Source: Abelmoschus esculentus (Eukaryota > Streptophyta > Magnoliopsida > Malvales > Malvaceae). Taken from it: 64,000 bases of DNA. This document shows, piece after piece, positions 44,034-56,700 of this stretch. The DNA lies in NCBI GenBank assembly GCA_035048815.1, contig JAUCBN010000012.1, forward strand, positions 10,955,001 to 11,019,000, in the 5' to 3' direction. Below the pieces are notes generated by a model. It had not been told where the DNA came from and searched no databases. It worked only from the letters and a program-made list of their open reading frames with translations. The first letter of the stretch is position 1. The number at the start of each line of letters is the position of its first letter. A program made the position numbers and the translations under genes.

Positions 44034-45014
44034 GAATTTCATTTTATTGCATTGCATATAATATAGTTTATTTTTTTTAGTTGCATTGAGGAAAATTATT
44101 TCCTCAAGTTTGATTAAGGTATCGTTCTTTACTCTACTTCATGTGCATGATAGCAGTAGTTGTAGAAATATGCTATGACATATGTGGAAGTTTAGGTTAA
44201 GTTTTCAATGTTATAGTTAGTGATGCCCGATGATGATATACCTTATGTGGCCAGAAATGGAATTGAATATGCATGACTTGGGATTTGAATAGAATTTGCC
44301 TTAGGATTTGATTGTTTGTGATTATTTCATTGTTACACGAGTGTATGTTCTCCATGCTTAAGGAAGTTAGAATTTTTTTATAGAATGTAAACTTGAATAG
44401 TTTAGCATGCTTTAGTGAATTGTTTTGTTAATAGAGAACCCCAATAGTTTAGTATTAAAAGTTAAGAATAAATGTCTGGACATAGTTGTAGAGGGATACT
44501 CCGTTATGCCATGGCATTTCCATGTGCATATGAGTTACTGAAAGAGGCATAGGGTGACGCTACACTTTTAACATGCCATGGCATTGCCTGGATACTGCGT
44601 TTAAAAAAATGGCAGCTATGGCATGAGTAGAAGGTAGTGTGACAGGCTGGCTCCTCTCGTAGCAGTTTGTTGGCATTTACTACTATAAAAAAAAGAATAT
44701 ATATATAGAGATTATTAAAAACGTGCTTTAATGAACAAACCTGCTCTGCTAGAATAGTGAATATTCCTTAGAATTTTTCTAAGTTAACCAAGCATGGAAA
44801 GGATACACTCACTCACACACGCACTCGCATCTGACCTGGTCCTAGGGCAAAGTTCTTGCAATTTCTTCGAGTCTTATATGTTTATGCCATGACGTTTTCT
44901 GAGGGCTAAAACTCTGACATATTGCTTACCTAGATTTTGACAATGTCATGATATTCTTTCTCTGCTAGCTACTATCCATTGCTTGGGGACAAGCAATAGC
45001 TTAAGTTTGGGTTG

Positions 45015-46860
45015 TGATAACTCCATAAAAATGTTATATTTTAGGCTTTTTTTACTTAAGTTATTGAGTGTCCTTAGGCTCATACAGGATCATTTAGTAG
45101 AATTTAGGTTCATGACATTGCATATAGTCTTTTAGATATGTCTTGGCATTTTGAGGTGGTAATAGGTGCTATTTAATAGGAAAGGTAGTTCTTTTTAGTG
45201 GTGTTATGCAGGTAAAGCAAAACGGAAGTTGAGGCAATTGGTCATGGCATTCTCAGAAGGATGGCAAAAGGAAAATGCCATGGCAAAGCTAGAGAACTCC
45301 CGGGTTGAGCTAAACGATAAAGAGATATTTTGATAAGAGTGTCAGCTGGTGCTACCACAGCCGATTGAGACCACTACAGCTGGCTATAGCCACCTTAATA
45401 GAGGACCACAAAGAATATGGCCTATATGCAAGCCACGTCAGTAGGGGACCACTGTCACCTCTGCCAGTCTTGCAGGAATGTCAGGACAAAAATGAGGGCA
45501 AAAAGGGATTTTTGCACATCTTTTAGGGTTTTTCACCCTCTTTAAAAGACATGGTGACCTACACTAAAAGGAGGCTTTTTCAGGAGATAAAAACATAGAA
45601 AAGAGGAACCTTTTGTGACGGTCTTTGCGGCGGGAAGCTCTCACCTTTCTGCTCTAACTTCCGGCCAAAGGGACCTCCATTGATAGCACTCGGAGGGGTG
45701 TTGTGCTAAGCACCCGATAGGGGCTAGCACACAAAGACGATCATGGTGGTTGAAGAGCCGACGGCGGTGCATACCGAGGGTGTCTTCTAGTCCTCCTTCC
45801 TTGCTTTATTTTGTTATATTTTCATGAGGATTAATGTTAGATGTTTAAGTTTAATGTGGTTGATTACTCTTAACATTTAGCTCCACCATGTAACCTTGTT
45901 TCGGTGGTAGCTTTTATGGATGATTAACTTTTGTTTCTATTTAATATATTGCATGCTAAGTGTTTGTATATTTGTTTTGCTCATTGTTGGTAATTATTTA
46001 AGCTTTGTAAGAGGCATGAGAGTGTCCATGGTTTAGATAGAAGTTGGAGCACTCGAGAGAGACGTAACTATAGATCCTTAGATCATCCGATAGGAGCTAA
46101 GGGAGGATCTACGTGAGCAATGGGTTCTAGACTGCAAATAGAGCCTAGTTGGATCATAGAGCATTCGAGAGAGGCGTAGGTAAAGGCTTCAACAACTAAA
46201 AAGATGGTACTTTATCGATAGGCTAAGGTGCCATTCGCGTGACAGACGAAAATACCATGACATTTTAGTTTGTCAGGTTCCTATGACTCAAGAGAGCGGG
46301 AATACCTTAGAAACCTCTGTCGAGTAAGTATACACCATAGCAGCTATATGTTAGGTAGGGGTAAGGGGTAGGAAGCCATAAAAGCGACCATCAGTCATTC
46401 CCTAGAGAGTTCATCAATAGAGGAGAAGTATAATATATTGTTTAACGTGTTTTTGCATCATGTTTTTGCGCTTGCATTCACAACTTACTTTCTTTACTTT
46501 GCTTGCTATCTTGCGATCACTCTGCTATTCACTCACACACCACCTCCATACATCCACCTTGCCATCATCATCTATTCTATTTTACCTTGGCAAATTCCAA
46601 TTGCTTGCACTCTAGAATTGCCATAGCATTTTCATCTTACACCTTCATCGTACATATCTATTTTCTTGTGTTTTTATCTTTATCTTTATTTTCTTTTAGT
46701 GACAACCATTTTTGTCTTGACAAATTTGACTGCACACTTTACTCTAGATCCTCGTGGGAACGATACTCACTCACCTTATTATTACTTGCATGACTGTGTA
46801 TACATGCACATATATGTGTGTTCAAATACATCAATTATAGCACTACACAGAAACACACCA
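45015..46860 (+). mobile_element. 3' LTR of element H
   Basis: Tips TGATAACTCC and AACACACCA; 1846 bp and clearly collinear with the 5' LTR, including its ORF-like pieces. Followed by target duplication CTATG. Confidence 0.9.
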
Positions 46861-48615
46861 CTATGCAAATATAACTCCCCCAAACACTCTGGCTCCCTCC
46901 TAGTTATCTTCCTCATCTTCTTGTCTGAAATCATTTTAATCCCCTTTTGTTTTTCCCCTTCAAGTGTGATATTCTACCCTTTCTTTTCAAAACTTAGGGT
47001 TAGCTTTTTTAAGTTCATGGTCACTAAGTTATACTTGCTCATCCAGTCGACTCCTAGGACCATGTCACTAACCTTCAACTGAAGGACTCGAAAATCATGT
47101 TCAAACCTTTTTCCTTGCATGTTCCATTCTAATTGCTAACAAAATGTAACAACTATACAGATTTTCACCATTGGCTATTGTGATGACCAAAGGGTGTGTT
47201 TGTACCAAGTCTATCCCTTCTTTATCCCAGCTTGGTCTGATGAAGTTGTGGGTGCTCCCACTTTTCACTAGGATGCTCAACGGTCTCACTTTTATAGCCC
47301 CTGGAATTCTGAGAGTGTTAAACCCAACATTCCCCGTCATGGCATTCATGGATATATCTAATTATGTTTCTTTTTGAGGTTCCATTTCATTTTTTTGTAC
47401 TTCCCTTTCCCTTTCTTCTGCTTCCTTATCTTCTGAATCTTCTTCCATAGTGTTCAACTGTTTTAATGTGCACTGGTGACCAGGGGTATATTTTCCCCAT
47501 ATTTGAAGTAGAGGTTGTGATTTCTTCTATACTCTATAATGCTTGCTTGTTGTTCTGATTTTGAGTACTGGGTTTTTAGTGTTGAGAATGTACTTGGTAT
47601 TTCTGCTGAGATGATTGGTTGACTGTAGAAGAATTCCTTATAGCATATTTCTATCTTCGGTGCTCAATATCTAATGAAAATTCGTGCAATTTATCTTGTC
47701 TATAGGCCTTAGATAGGTTGGTAGGAAAATTAATCTTGATTCTGTACCGAATCTCCTCCTTGAGTCCACTGATGAAGCTTGACACGAAATACTCCTCATT
47801 AAGTGTAGTGTTCATCTGCAGCATGAATGGTCTCAGCTCCTCAAATATGCCCTGATAGTCTTCTATTGTACCCTTTTGAGTAAGTTTATTGAATTCCTCT
47901 ATTACGTCATTGAAAGTCTTGCTACAGAAGCGATGGATTAAGTCCGATATGAATTCATTCCAAGAAATCATGTGCTTCTACATCATTTATCCGTCAAACC
48001 ATGTCTCAGCTCTCCCACATAAATGCTTAGTAGCTATCTCCACCTTATGGCTTTCTGGAATATTGAAAATTGAAAAGTATCTCTCGCACTTCATGATCCA
48101 TCCCCTCGGATTCTCTCCATCAAACATATGGAGCTTAATTTTTGGCTTCAAATTAAGGGAGTTCAAGAGATTCTCCAAAATACCTCCTTCCTTCTTAGGA
48201 TTCTCTTGGAGCATCGAACACCCTCCTATTTCATTTTCTGTTCAACTCATTTTCATTTTTGCATTCGAGGTTTAGGAGCCAGTATACCCGGTTCCTCCAA
48301 GTTCATAGAATACCTCTCATTATCGTTAATAAAAGTGACTTGCACATTCTTCTTGCTCTCATGTTTTGGTGGATTATTGATTGGCCGTTGTTTGTTCCTC
48401 TCAGGTGTAGCTATTTCTGGACTCTCCGATATTCTGGTTACTGTTGCTATGATCTTTTTCAAGTCCAATTGAACGTCTTCTAATCTATTATCGAACACAT
48501 TCATCCTTTCTATCAACGTGTCATGTTCTGCCTTCATCTCGAACATCTGACGTTCCAACGCAGCCATATCCACACCATCACCCATCTGTTGTGTTTTCAT
48601 GCTTCTACCCAGCAT
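46861..48615 (-). pseudogene. Element F gag and protease
   Basis: Minus-strand ATG at 48615 (MLGRSMKTQQMGDGVDMAAL), coiled region with MAALERQMFEMKAEHDTLIE, then RNKQRPINNPPKHESKKN and a stop. Further gag segments: 48214-47987 (KPKIKLHMFDGENPRGWIMK, CERYFSIFNIPESHKVEIA, HLCGRAETWFDG) and 47971-47651 (SWNEFISDLIHRFCSKTFND, LTQKGTIEDYQGIFEEL, FVSSFISGLKEEIRYRI, SKAYRQDKLHEF). A protease relic follows at 47349-47101 (MNAMTGNVGFNTLRIPGAIK, ILVKSGSTHNFI), where the family has DSGSTHNFI, so the active-site Asp reads Lys. It is cut at 46861 by element H. Confidence 0.8.
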
Positions 48616-48638
48616 TAACAGTGGATCTTAAAACCTTT

Positions 48639-48650
48639 CTCTGGATACCA
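48639..48650 (-). promoter_or_regulatory. Primer binding site of element F
   Basis: Minus strand TGGTATCCAGAG just inside the 5' LTR; a one-base variant of the tRNA-Met PBS. Confidence 0.7.
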
Positions 48651-48654
48651 ATTT

Positions 48655-49092
48655 TAAGAATCGAACACTTAAAGAAATAAGAATGAAGGTTTCAGAATAG
48701 AGGAATTAGATATCAGAGTAGAAAATTTTCCATTAACAAAAGACATAGTTGCTCAACAGTGATAACCGACCTAAATACCTAGGGTTTCAGGTTGTCCTTA
48801 CATGCCCATACAACTGGCAAACTAACATGATTAACTACCTAAAACATGTCTTAATTAACATAATTTGTTTATTTAAGACAAAAGCGAAAAGACACTTAAG
48901 CCCCTTGTCCACCAGTCTTCCTTTAGTCTTCAAACGACGTCGTCCCTTCATTAATCCTAATTGGTCATGTGCAGGATCATATAAACGACCCAAATCAGCT
49001 TCCTCGATCAATTTTCCCCCAATTCGTGCCTCAATCCCAATTCTTCTCTTCTCTACCCTAATTCCTTCGATTCTCCTACCCAAACCATGACA
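48655..49092 (-). mobile_element. 5' LTR of element F
   Basis: About 438 bp. Plus-strand right tip CCATGACA at 49092 (TGTCATGG on the minus strand). The inner edge is approximate, set by the PBS. The right-hand 200 bp match 14590-14790. Confidence 0.75.
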
Positions 49093-49540
49093 TACACATA
49101 GCAATATTTTATGTTATCATTGATCAAGGTAATAAAAAATTATTTTCTTCTCTTATTTAAATGAATTTCAAGTCACAAACATTATTACAGATTAGATCAA
49201 GCAGTCTCGCACTTCTTTCAATAGTTTAGAACAAAAATCTTGTTAATTTTGCTTCAACGTATTTTCACATTTATTTTTAAACCCATTATAAAATGAAAGG
49301 ATGTATTCCAAGTTAATTAATATCTATAGAGTATCATAATTAACATGTTTGAGCCTATTATATCTTAAATTTAAGGATTCAAGAAGAAGAAGAAGACCAT
49401 TCTTATCCATGTTCTTGCCTTTTACAAAGATAACATTAGGTTTTAACATACCATTCAATACATATTCCGTACCTATAAATATTCCCCCTTAGACAAAATT
49501 AATTATTGAGATTCAAAAATCTTTCTAAAGTTATGAGCAC
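49093..49540. other. AT-rich spacer
   Basis: No ORF, repeat or motif that I can support apart from an AGAAGAAGAAGAAG run near 49382. It may be further decayed sequence of the copia relic to its right. Confidence 0.3.
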
Positions 49541-50520
49541 TTAAGAGTGTCCTAGATACAAGGTTGTATGTCATACACATACAATACATTCTGCAACATG
49601 AATTTTTTTGAGAATTCATCTTTAAGAATCAATTTTATTCTCTTTGATCTTGAAGTCGTAGCACTTTCCATGAAAAGATTTTCACCATCGTCACTTGGTA
49701 TTAGCTCTAAAATTAAATTCTTGTCATAACATAGATGATGTGTGGCTCTACTGTCTAACCATCATTCTTTTGGATTGAAGTAAATTAGATTTACTTTTGA
49801 AAATCACATCACATAGATCTTCATCCTCCATAATAATTGCCTTGTTAATATTGACACGGTTGTAGCATGCTCCTTGAATTATCCTTCTTTGATATTTCAC
49901 CATTAGGACCCAATTTCGACCTGAGTTAATATTGTTAAGTCGTTTTCCTTTCTTGACTTTGACATTATTTTTCTTGGCTTTCTTAACGGTTTTTTTACTG
50001 AGTTTTTGGGCATTACCTCTATTATTCTCTTCTATTCGAAGTTTGACAATCAACTCATCTACTATCATTTTTTTTGTCTTATACTTTAGGCAATGTTGAA
50101 ATTATTCTATTCGGAAGGTAATTATTCGGAAGGTAATTTTTCGATGATGACAACTAACTGAAAGGATTCACTTATAAATATTCCTCAATAAAAGTTCCAT
50201 TAACAATAAGTTGGAGTTCTTTCACTTGACTTCCTACTGGTTAGTAAAATTCAAGAATTTGACAACTAAAAACTGTTTAGACCTAGCATCTTCAGTCTTG
50301 TATTTGGGGTCCAATGGCCTTCATATCTCTTTATTTATTTTATAGACATCATATATCAGATAAAATAAATCTTGTAATGCATTGAAAATGTAATTCTAGC
50401 ATAAAAAGTTGGTATTCAACCAAGATTTAGTAATGTTGAAGGTGGTGATATCATCCACCTCTTCTCCTTTCCCTATTTTGATAGTTAAGGGATCTTCCTT
50501 TAAATACTTTGTCAAGTTCA
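49541..50520 (-). pseudogene. Antisense copia relic: gag to protease
   Basis: Minus strand, in pieces. From about 50500 gag phrases in several frames (SWLNTNFLC, RPLDPKYKTEDARSKQFLVV, KFLNFTNQ); 50068-49748 has IVDELIVKLRIEENNRG and a basic run KKAKKNNVKVKKGKRLN; 49790-49570 has protease LDSRATHHLCYDKN, LILELIPSDDGENLFM and FMLQNVLYV. The motif LDSGATxH of this copia lineage reads DSR here. No LTRs are recognisable. It is a very old copy, much more decayed than copia G or I and different in sequence from both. Confidence 0.65.
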
Positions 50521-52503
50521 ACATGATCAGATAAAACAATATTTTTTGTTGTCAAGTCTTAAAATTCTTTAGACAAAATTTTGTCGGCTTCTCATTATGA
50601 TTCGTTCTCACAATTGTTGCACTTAGATTCGGTTATTTCAAAGTCTGGTCTAGAACCCCTAGATTCGGTTATATCATCCACATACTTTGAAGTATGTTGC
50701 TAAAAACTGCATGATAACTCTACAAAAATATTATATTTTAGTCCTTTTTACTTAAGTTATTGAGTGTTCTTAAGTTCTTTTAGGCTCATGTAGATGCATT
50801 TAGGCTCATATCATTGCATGTAGTTTTTAAGTTATGCCTTGGCATTTTTAGTGTGGCAGTAGGTGCTATTTCACGAGGAAAGTTGTGTTTTGGTAGTTGT
50901 GTGCAGGTAAAGCAAAGTGGAAAGTTGAGGAAATTTGTCATAGCATTCACAGAAGGATAACGTTGGGAAAATGCCACGGTAAATCTGGAGACCTCCTATG
51001 CTGAGCTAAACGACAAGAAGATATTTTGAGAGGAGTGTCAGCTGGTGCCATTATTGCCTGGCCATAGCCATCACAATAGAGAACCACAGCCACATCAGTA
51101 GTGGATCACTATCGCCATGAAAGAAATGTCATCACGTGAACAGGGGTGCTAAGGGAATTTCCCCTAAAATCCTAGGGTTTTCAGCTCCTTTTTAAGCCAT
51201 GGTGACCTACAAAAAAAGGAGGCCCTTTTTGGGAGCTAGAACACGGAAAAAGAGGCCCTTTTGGGAAGCTAAAACACAGAAAAAAAGGCACCTTTGGAGC
51301 TGTTTGCGGAGGAGGAAAGCTTCCACCTTTCTCCTTCAAACTCTGATCGAAGTGTCCTCCATTGATAGAGCTTAAAGGAGTGGCGTGCTAGGCACCTGAG
51401 AGGGCTAGCACGCTAAAGCGTCCCGTGGTGGTTGAAGAGCCGGGGGCCTGCGCAACCGAGTGTGTCTTCTATCCTCATTCCTTTGGTTTATTTTTCATAT
51501 ATTTTATGAGGTCGATTATGGATATTTAAGGATGTATGTGGATGATATTATCTTTAACTTTCACACCACCATGTGTTGCTTTATTTAGGTGGTTTTTTAT
51601 ATGGATGATTAACTTTTGCTTTTTATTAATATATAGCCTTTTATGTGTTTGTGTATTTGCTTTGCACATTGTAGTTAATCATTTAAATATTGTAAAGAGG
51701 TATGAGAGTGTACCGTCTTTAGGTGAATGTTAAGTGTTCGAGAGAAATCTAGCTATAGATCCTTAATATCCAAGAGGAACTAAGGGAGGATCTACATGGG
51801 TAATGGGCTTTGGATAGTAACTAGAGACTAATCTGACCTTAGGTGCTTGAGAGAGACGTAAGTGAGGGTTTCAACGACTAAAAGGAGTGTGTTTTATCGA
51901 TAGGCTAGATGACACTGCTGAGACTGAGAGGAGATGCCATGACATTTTAGACTGTCAGGTTCCTATGGCTCGAGAGAGCGAGAACACTTTAGAAACCTCT
52001 GTCAAGTAAATAGACACCATAGATGCTATATGTTTGTAGGAGTGGTGTTAAGAAGTTCATAGGAACCTTCATCAATCATTCCAAGAGAGTTCATCAATAG
52101 AGGGTTAGTACAACATATTGTTTAAACGTGTTCTTGCATCATGTTTTTGCCTCAACATTTATAAACTATTTTTTTTATTTCATTGTTCTCTTACAATCAC
52201 ACTATTATACATTCCATACACCACTTTCATACATCCATCGTACTATCACCATCCATTCCATTTTGTATTGGCATATTTTAGTTGCTTGTATTTTGAAATT
52301 GCCAAAGCATTCCACCATTCTACCTTCACCGTACATATCCATTTCCACCGATTTATATCTTTAACTTTACTTTTCTTTTTAGTTAGTGATACTTTTTTGT
52401 CTTGAAAAATTTGACTTATACTTTACCATAGATCCGCGTGAGAACGATACTCACTAACCCTTTATCAGTTGTACGACTATGTATACTTGTACATATATGA
52501 TCC

Positions 52504-52692
52504 TGATGAGAGTCTAGAAGTTACTGTATAAGGTGGAGTAGTTATGTGGTTAGAAAGCTGTTGAATAACCCATAGGTTGTTAGAGTTATCGGTTAGGATC
52601 ATTGATAGCTGAATATGATTGTATAAATAAGGGATGCGTGTAAACTTCAGAGGTACTGAATTCAATACACTTCTTTCATAAGTTTCTTAACA
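52504..52692 (+). mobile_element. 5' LTR of copia I
   Basis: 189 bp, TGATGAGAGTC ... TTTCTTAACA. Confidence 0.9.
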
Positions 52693-52707
52693 TGGTATCA
52701 AAGCCGG
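52693..52707 (+). promoter_or_regulatory. Primer binding site of copia I
   Basis: TGGTATCAAAGCCGG directly after the LTR; tRNA-Met type with one change in the core. Confidence 0.85.
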
Positions 52708-52810
52708 AATCCTAGTGCCGTCTCTAAGCTTTTTTGAGCGTTTCCAGCTGCGTATCGCTAGTCTTCTTCTTCTCTTCTCTTAGTCGCTAAGTTGTGTTGC
52801 CTGTTGCGTC

Positions 52811-53755
52811 ATGTCTTTCACCAACAAGAAGGTCAATGTGGTGCTTGATGAGTTCAATTTTCTGCTGTGGAAACAACAGGTCCTTCTAACAGTAAGGAGT
52901 CATCGGCTTGAGAAATTGATGATTGGTTCTATGCTGATTCCTTCTGAGATGGTTCTTGGCCCTGATGGTTCACAGGTAGTGAATGAAAAATATGAAGATT
53001 TCGTTGCTCAAGATAGTGCTCTTGCCTCGTGGTTGCTCTCCACCATTAGTTCGACATTGTTACCTCAGTTTGTTGGTGCCGAAACGGCTGTTGATGTCTG
53101 GAGTACAGTGCTGAAAATATTTGCTCGTAAATCTACGACTTCGGTAATGAGCCTTCATTATAAGCTACGAGATTTGAAGAAAGGTGATGCCAGTATTCGA
53201 ATTTATTTAACTCAGATCAAGGAAGTCTGTGATGCTTTAGCCTCTTGTGGAAATCCAATTCCAGAGGTTGAGCATATCGCAAGCATTCTCAATGGTTTAC
53301 CTAGGGATTATCAGCCTTGGATAGCTCTTATCACTGACAGTAAAGACTCACTCAGTTGATAGTGTGAGATCGATGCTGATAGATGTGGAGTATCAACTGG
53401 CAGGGTTTGGAAGTCAGCATGAATATGGCATAATGAGTGCTAACTTTGCGCAAACGTTTGGTGAGCATGGTGGTTCATTTAAAGGTGGATATCCATTGAG
53501 AGGTCGAACAGGCCCCCTAGTGCAGTCAGGTAGATTTGTTGGTCGAGGGAGAGGTCGTGTCAAATTCCAGTGTCAATTGTGTGGTAAACTAGGGCACTTA
53601 GTCGATCGATGTTGGTATCGATTTGATCAATCGTTTCCAGGCGTTACTTCTGGGTCTTCTGGGCAAGATGCTACTGGTTCGGTGAATGCTAATCTGGGCA
53701 TCTACGATGAATCCTTGTTGGTGGAAGATGCTGAGAATGTCACTCCTCAAATCAA
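52811..53755 (+). pseudogene. Copia I gag, two frameshifts
   Basis: ATG 52811 (MSFTNKKVNVVLDEFNFLLW). UBN2-type gag: QQVLLTVRSHRLEKLM, ASWLLSTISSTLLPQFVGA, LHYKLRDLKKGDASIRIYL, ILNGLPRDYQPWIALI. The frame is lost at about 53357 (likely one base missing) and resumes in the next phase (VEYQLAGFGSQHEYG), with RGRGRGRVKFQ and zinc knuckle CQLCGKLGHLVDRC. A second shift between about 53690 and 53755 leads into the protease. Confidence 0.87.
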
Positions 53756-56700
53756 TTGGCTACTTCTGATGGTTCGTGGGTGGTTGATTCAGGTGCTACA
53801 CACCATGTAACACCTGATTCTGCTAACATGTTTCATTCTTCTTCCTATAATGGTCCAGGTAATTTAGTAGTTGGTAATGGTGTGCGATTGGCCATTGAAA
53901 ATAAGGGGTCTTCTATTTTTAATACACTTTCTTCTTCTCGAAAACTGATGCTAAATGAGATGCTACATGTGCCCAACATGACAAAGAACCTTCTTTCTGT
54001 TTCGAAGCTTGCTAGGGACAATGCTTTGTTTTCTGAGTTTCATGCTCATAGCTGTCTTGTTAGAGATGAAAGTACTGGTGCAATTTTGCTTCGAGGCCAA
54101 GAGAATGGTGGCTTGTACAAGTTTGATGCTGAGGTTGATCACGCAAGGATGGATGCTGAGGCGAATTTAGCTAATGACGGTTCCAATACTTATGAACTTT
54201 GGCACAGACGGATAGGCCATCCTAGTTATGATAGTTTACTTCGAGTGTGTAATAATATGGATTTAAAACTTGAGAAAGGTGTTAATAAAGTTTCTTTACC
54301 AGTTTGTGTCGCATGTCGAGTAGGAAAGAGTCATCGATTGCCTTTTACTCCTTCTCAGACTCAATATAGTGAACCTTTTCAACTCGTCTATACTGGTCTG
54401 TGGGGTCCCTCTCATATTACGTCTAATGGTTACAAATATTATATAACGTTTGTTGATGCCTGCACAAGGCACACGTGGCTTTACTTGTTACAAAATAAGT
54501 CCCAAGCTGAAGAAATGGTTCAGGTGTTTCAGAATATGGTTTCAGTTCAGTTTGGATGCTCCATCAAAGAGATTCAAAGCGACTGGGGTGGTGAGTATAG
54601 AAGGATGTCAAGAAGGCTTGCTCAAGAAGGAGTTCTTCATCGCATCACATGTCCTCACACTTCAGAACAGAATGGGGTGGTGGAAAGAAAACATAGGCAT
54701 GTGATTGAATTGGCGTTGGTAATGCTGGCTCAAGCTTCGTTGCCTTTGAAATTTTGGGCTTATGTTGCTTGCACTGTAGTATATCTTATTAATAGATTGC
54801 CTACTTCAGTCCTGCTCGGCAAATCTCCATTTGAGGCATTGTTTAAAAAGGTACCTGAGTATACTCAGATGCGGGTGTTTGGGTGTAGAAGCTTTCCTCA
54901 CCTAAGGTTGTTTCAGCAACATAAGTTGGATTTTCGGTCGCAGCCGTGCACCTTTCTTGGCTATAGCCCTTAGCATCGAGGATACTATTGCCTAGCACCC
55001 AGTGGTAAGGTTTACATTTCCCGTCATGTGTTATTTGATGAGTTGGTATTTCCGTTTGCAGAATGCACAAGAGGGGATCAAAGTTCTCCAGTTAAGGAGT
55101 CAGAAGTTAGTTCCTCCTTTCCTACAAGGGGACAACAATGCAATGTTGTTCCAGATGGTGTTCTTCCTGAGGTAACTCCTCCAGAGGTTGTTCCTGCACC
55201 TGCTGATACTGCTGGACCAGAAGATAATGGTCGTGAACCTGCTGTTGAGGGTCTTGAACCTGCTGGTGATTTTGTTCACACACCAGCTCCTGATCGTGAG
55301 ACAGAAGTACTTCCTCATACCGAGACTTCTACTCAGCTATCAGGCGAACATTCTGTTCGTGACCAAGCTGAGCCGTTCTTTGATGATGCTGAGCGCAATG
55401 CTAGTGGAAGTACTGAGCGTATCACTCAACGTCCAGTTTTACGAACACATGCTATGGTGACTCGCAGTCGCAATGGAATTTTTAAGCCTAAGGTGTATGT
55501 GGTAGAGGGAGTAAGTGAGGAAGTGGAACCTAATAATATTCAAGAAGCCTTAGCATCTCCGAAGTGGAAAGAAGTTGCATTTGCCGAATTTGATGCTCTT
55601 TGTAACAATGACACTTGGTCTTTGGTTAAACTACCTGAAGGGCGTTCTCTAGTGGGCTGTAAATGGATCTTTAAGCTCAAACGAAATCCGGATGGTACTA
55701 TCCTTAGACATAAGGCTCGATTGGTGGCCAAGGGGTTCTCTCAAGTACCTGGTCAGGATTTCTGTGACACGTTCAGTCCAGTGGTAAAGATATCCACTCT
55801 GAATGTTGTTCTTTCACTTGTTGTCTCTAAAGGATGGTTACTGAGACAAATTGACGTGAATAATGCCTTTTTGAATGGCGACTTGCTGGAGGATGTGTAC
55901 ATGACTCAGCCACCAGGCTTTGAGAAGGTTGCAGAAGATGGTTCGAAGCTTGTTTGCAAGCTACAAAATGCGTTATATGGTCTGCGCCAAGCTCCTCGAA
56001 ATTGGCATGTCAAGTTGAAAGGCTTTTTACTTGAAATCGGGTTTAAAGAGACTCGTGCAGATGCGTCTTTGTTTGTTCGTAGTAATGAAGGAGTTAAAAT
56101 CCTAATGTTGGTTTATATGGATGATATTATCATCACTGGTGAGTCTGGTAGTGAGATTGATTTTGTGGTTAAACAGCTAGGAGATCGATTTGCTTTGAAG
56201 GATCTTGGGAGTTTGAATTTTTTTCTTGGCATCCAGGTCACTCGCAAGGAAGATTGCTTGGTGTTGTGTCAAAAGAAGTATGTTATTGAGTTGCTCCAAC
56301 GAGCTAACATGTATGGTTCTGTGGGTGTACCTACACCTATGGTCAGTATGTCTGCCTTAACAAGGGATGCTGGCAGTCCAATCTTTGATGCTAAGGAATA
56401 TCAGAGTCTAGTGGGAGCGTTGTTGTATGTGTGTCATACAAGGCCAGAAATCGTATTTTGCGTGAATCGGTTAGCTCAATTTATGCATGAGCCACGAGAG
56501 CAGCATCTCGCTGCTGTGAAAAGAGTATTGAGGTATCTCAGTGGAACATTTGATCATGGTTTGGTATTTACTCCAGCAATGACCGGAGAAGAACTTCTTG
56601 TTGAAGCATTCGCTGATGCTGATTGGGGTGGTAGCTTTGAGGATCGTAGGTCGATAACAGGATATGCTGTTTATCTAGGGGGTAACTTGGTGGCTTGAAA

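Larger units (their letters stand above)
34571..46860 (+). mobile_element. Element H: 12.3-kb Athila-like gypsy element inside F
   Basis: Both LTRs present (34571-36404, 1834 bp; 45015-46860, 1846 bp), target duplication CTTTG (34566-34570) / CTATG (46861-46865) with one mismatch, and a PBS of tRNA-Asp type. Order gag, protease, RT, RNase H, integrase, ORF2, 3' UTR, as in Athila elements. Every gene has stops or frameshifts. The noncoding 44034-45014 region contains repeated TGCCATGGCA palindromes and ends with hairpin ATTGCTTGGGGACAAGCAAT (44978-44997) and GTTTGGGTTG before the LTR. Solo LTR J (50712-57322) belongs to this family. Confidence 0.9.
14590..49092 (-). mobile_element. Element F: antisense chromovirus (Ty3/gypsy) split by three insertions
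   Basis: Segments in minus-strand order: 5' LTR 49092-48655, PBS, gag, protease (48615-46861), interruption by H, RT (34570-33603), interruption by G, RNase H and integrase (28468-27198), interruption by E, integrase C-terminus with chromodomain (15365-14791), 3' LTR (14790 to about 14590). Joining the segments gives about 5.2 kb, the usual size for such an element. The two LTRs share about 200 bp, from CCCTTGTC through the terminal CCATGACA on the plus strand. The 3' LTR lacks about 240 bp at its left end, where it meets B, so no outer target duplication can be read. Confidence 0.8.

Noticed and set aside
46438..47082. ORFs spanning the H 3' LTR end
   Set aside because: The same peptides occur in the 5' LTR at 36047-36551; they are LTR sequence and vary in length between copies.
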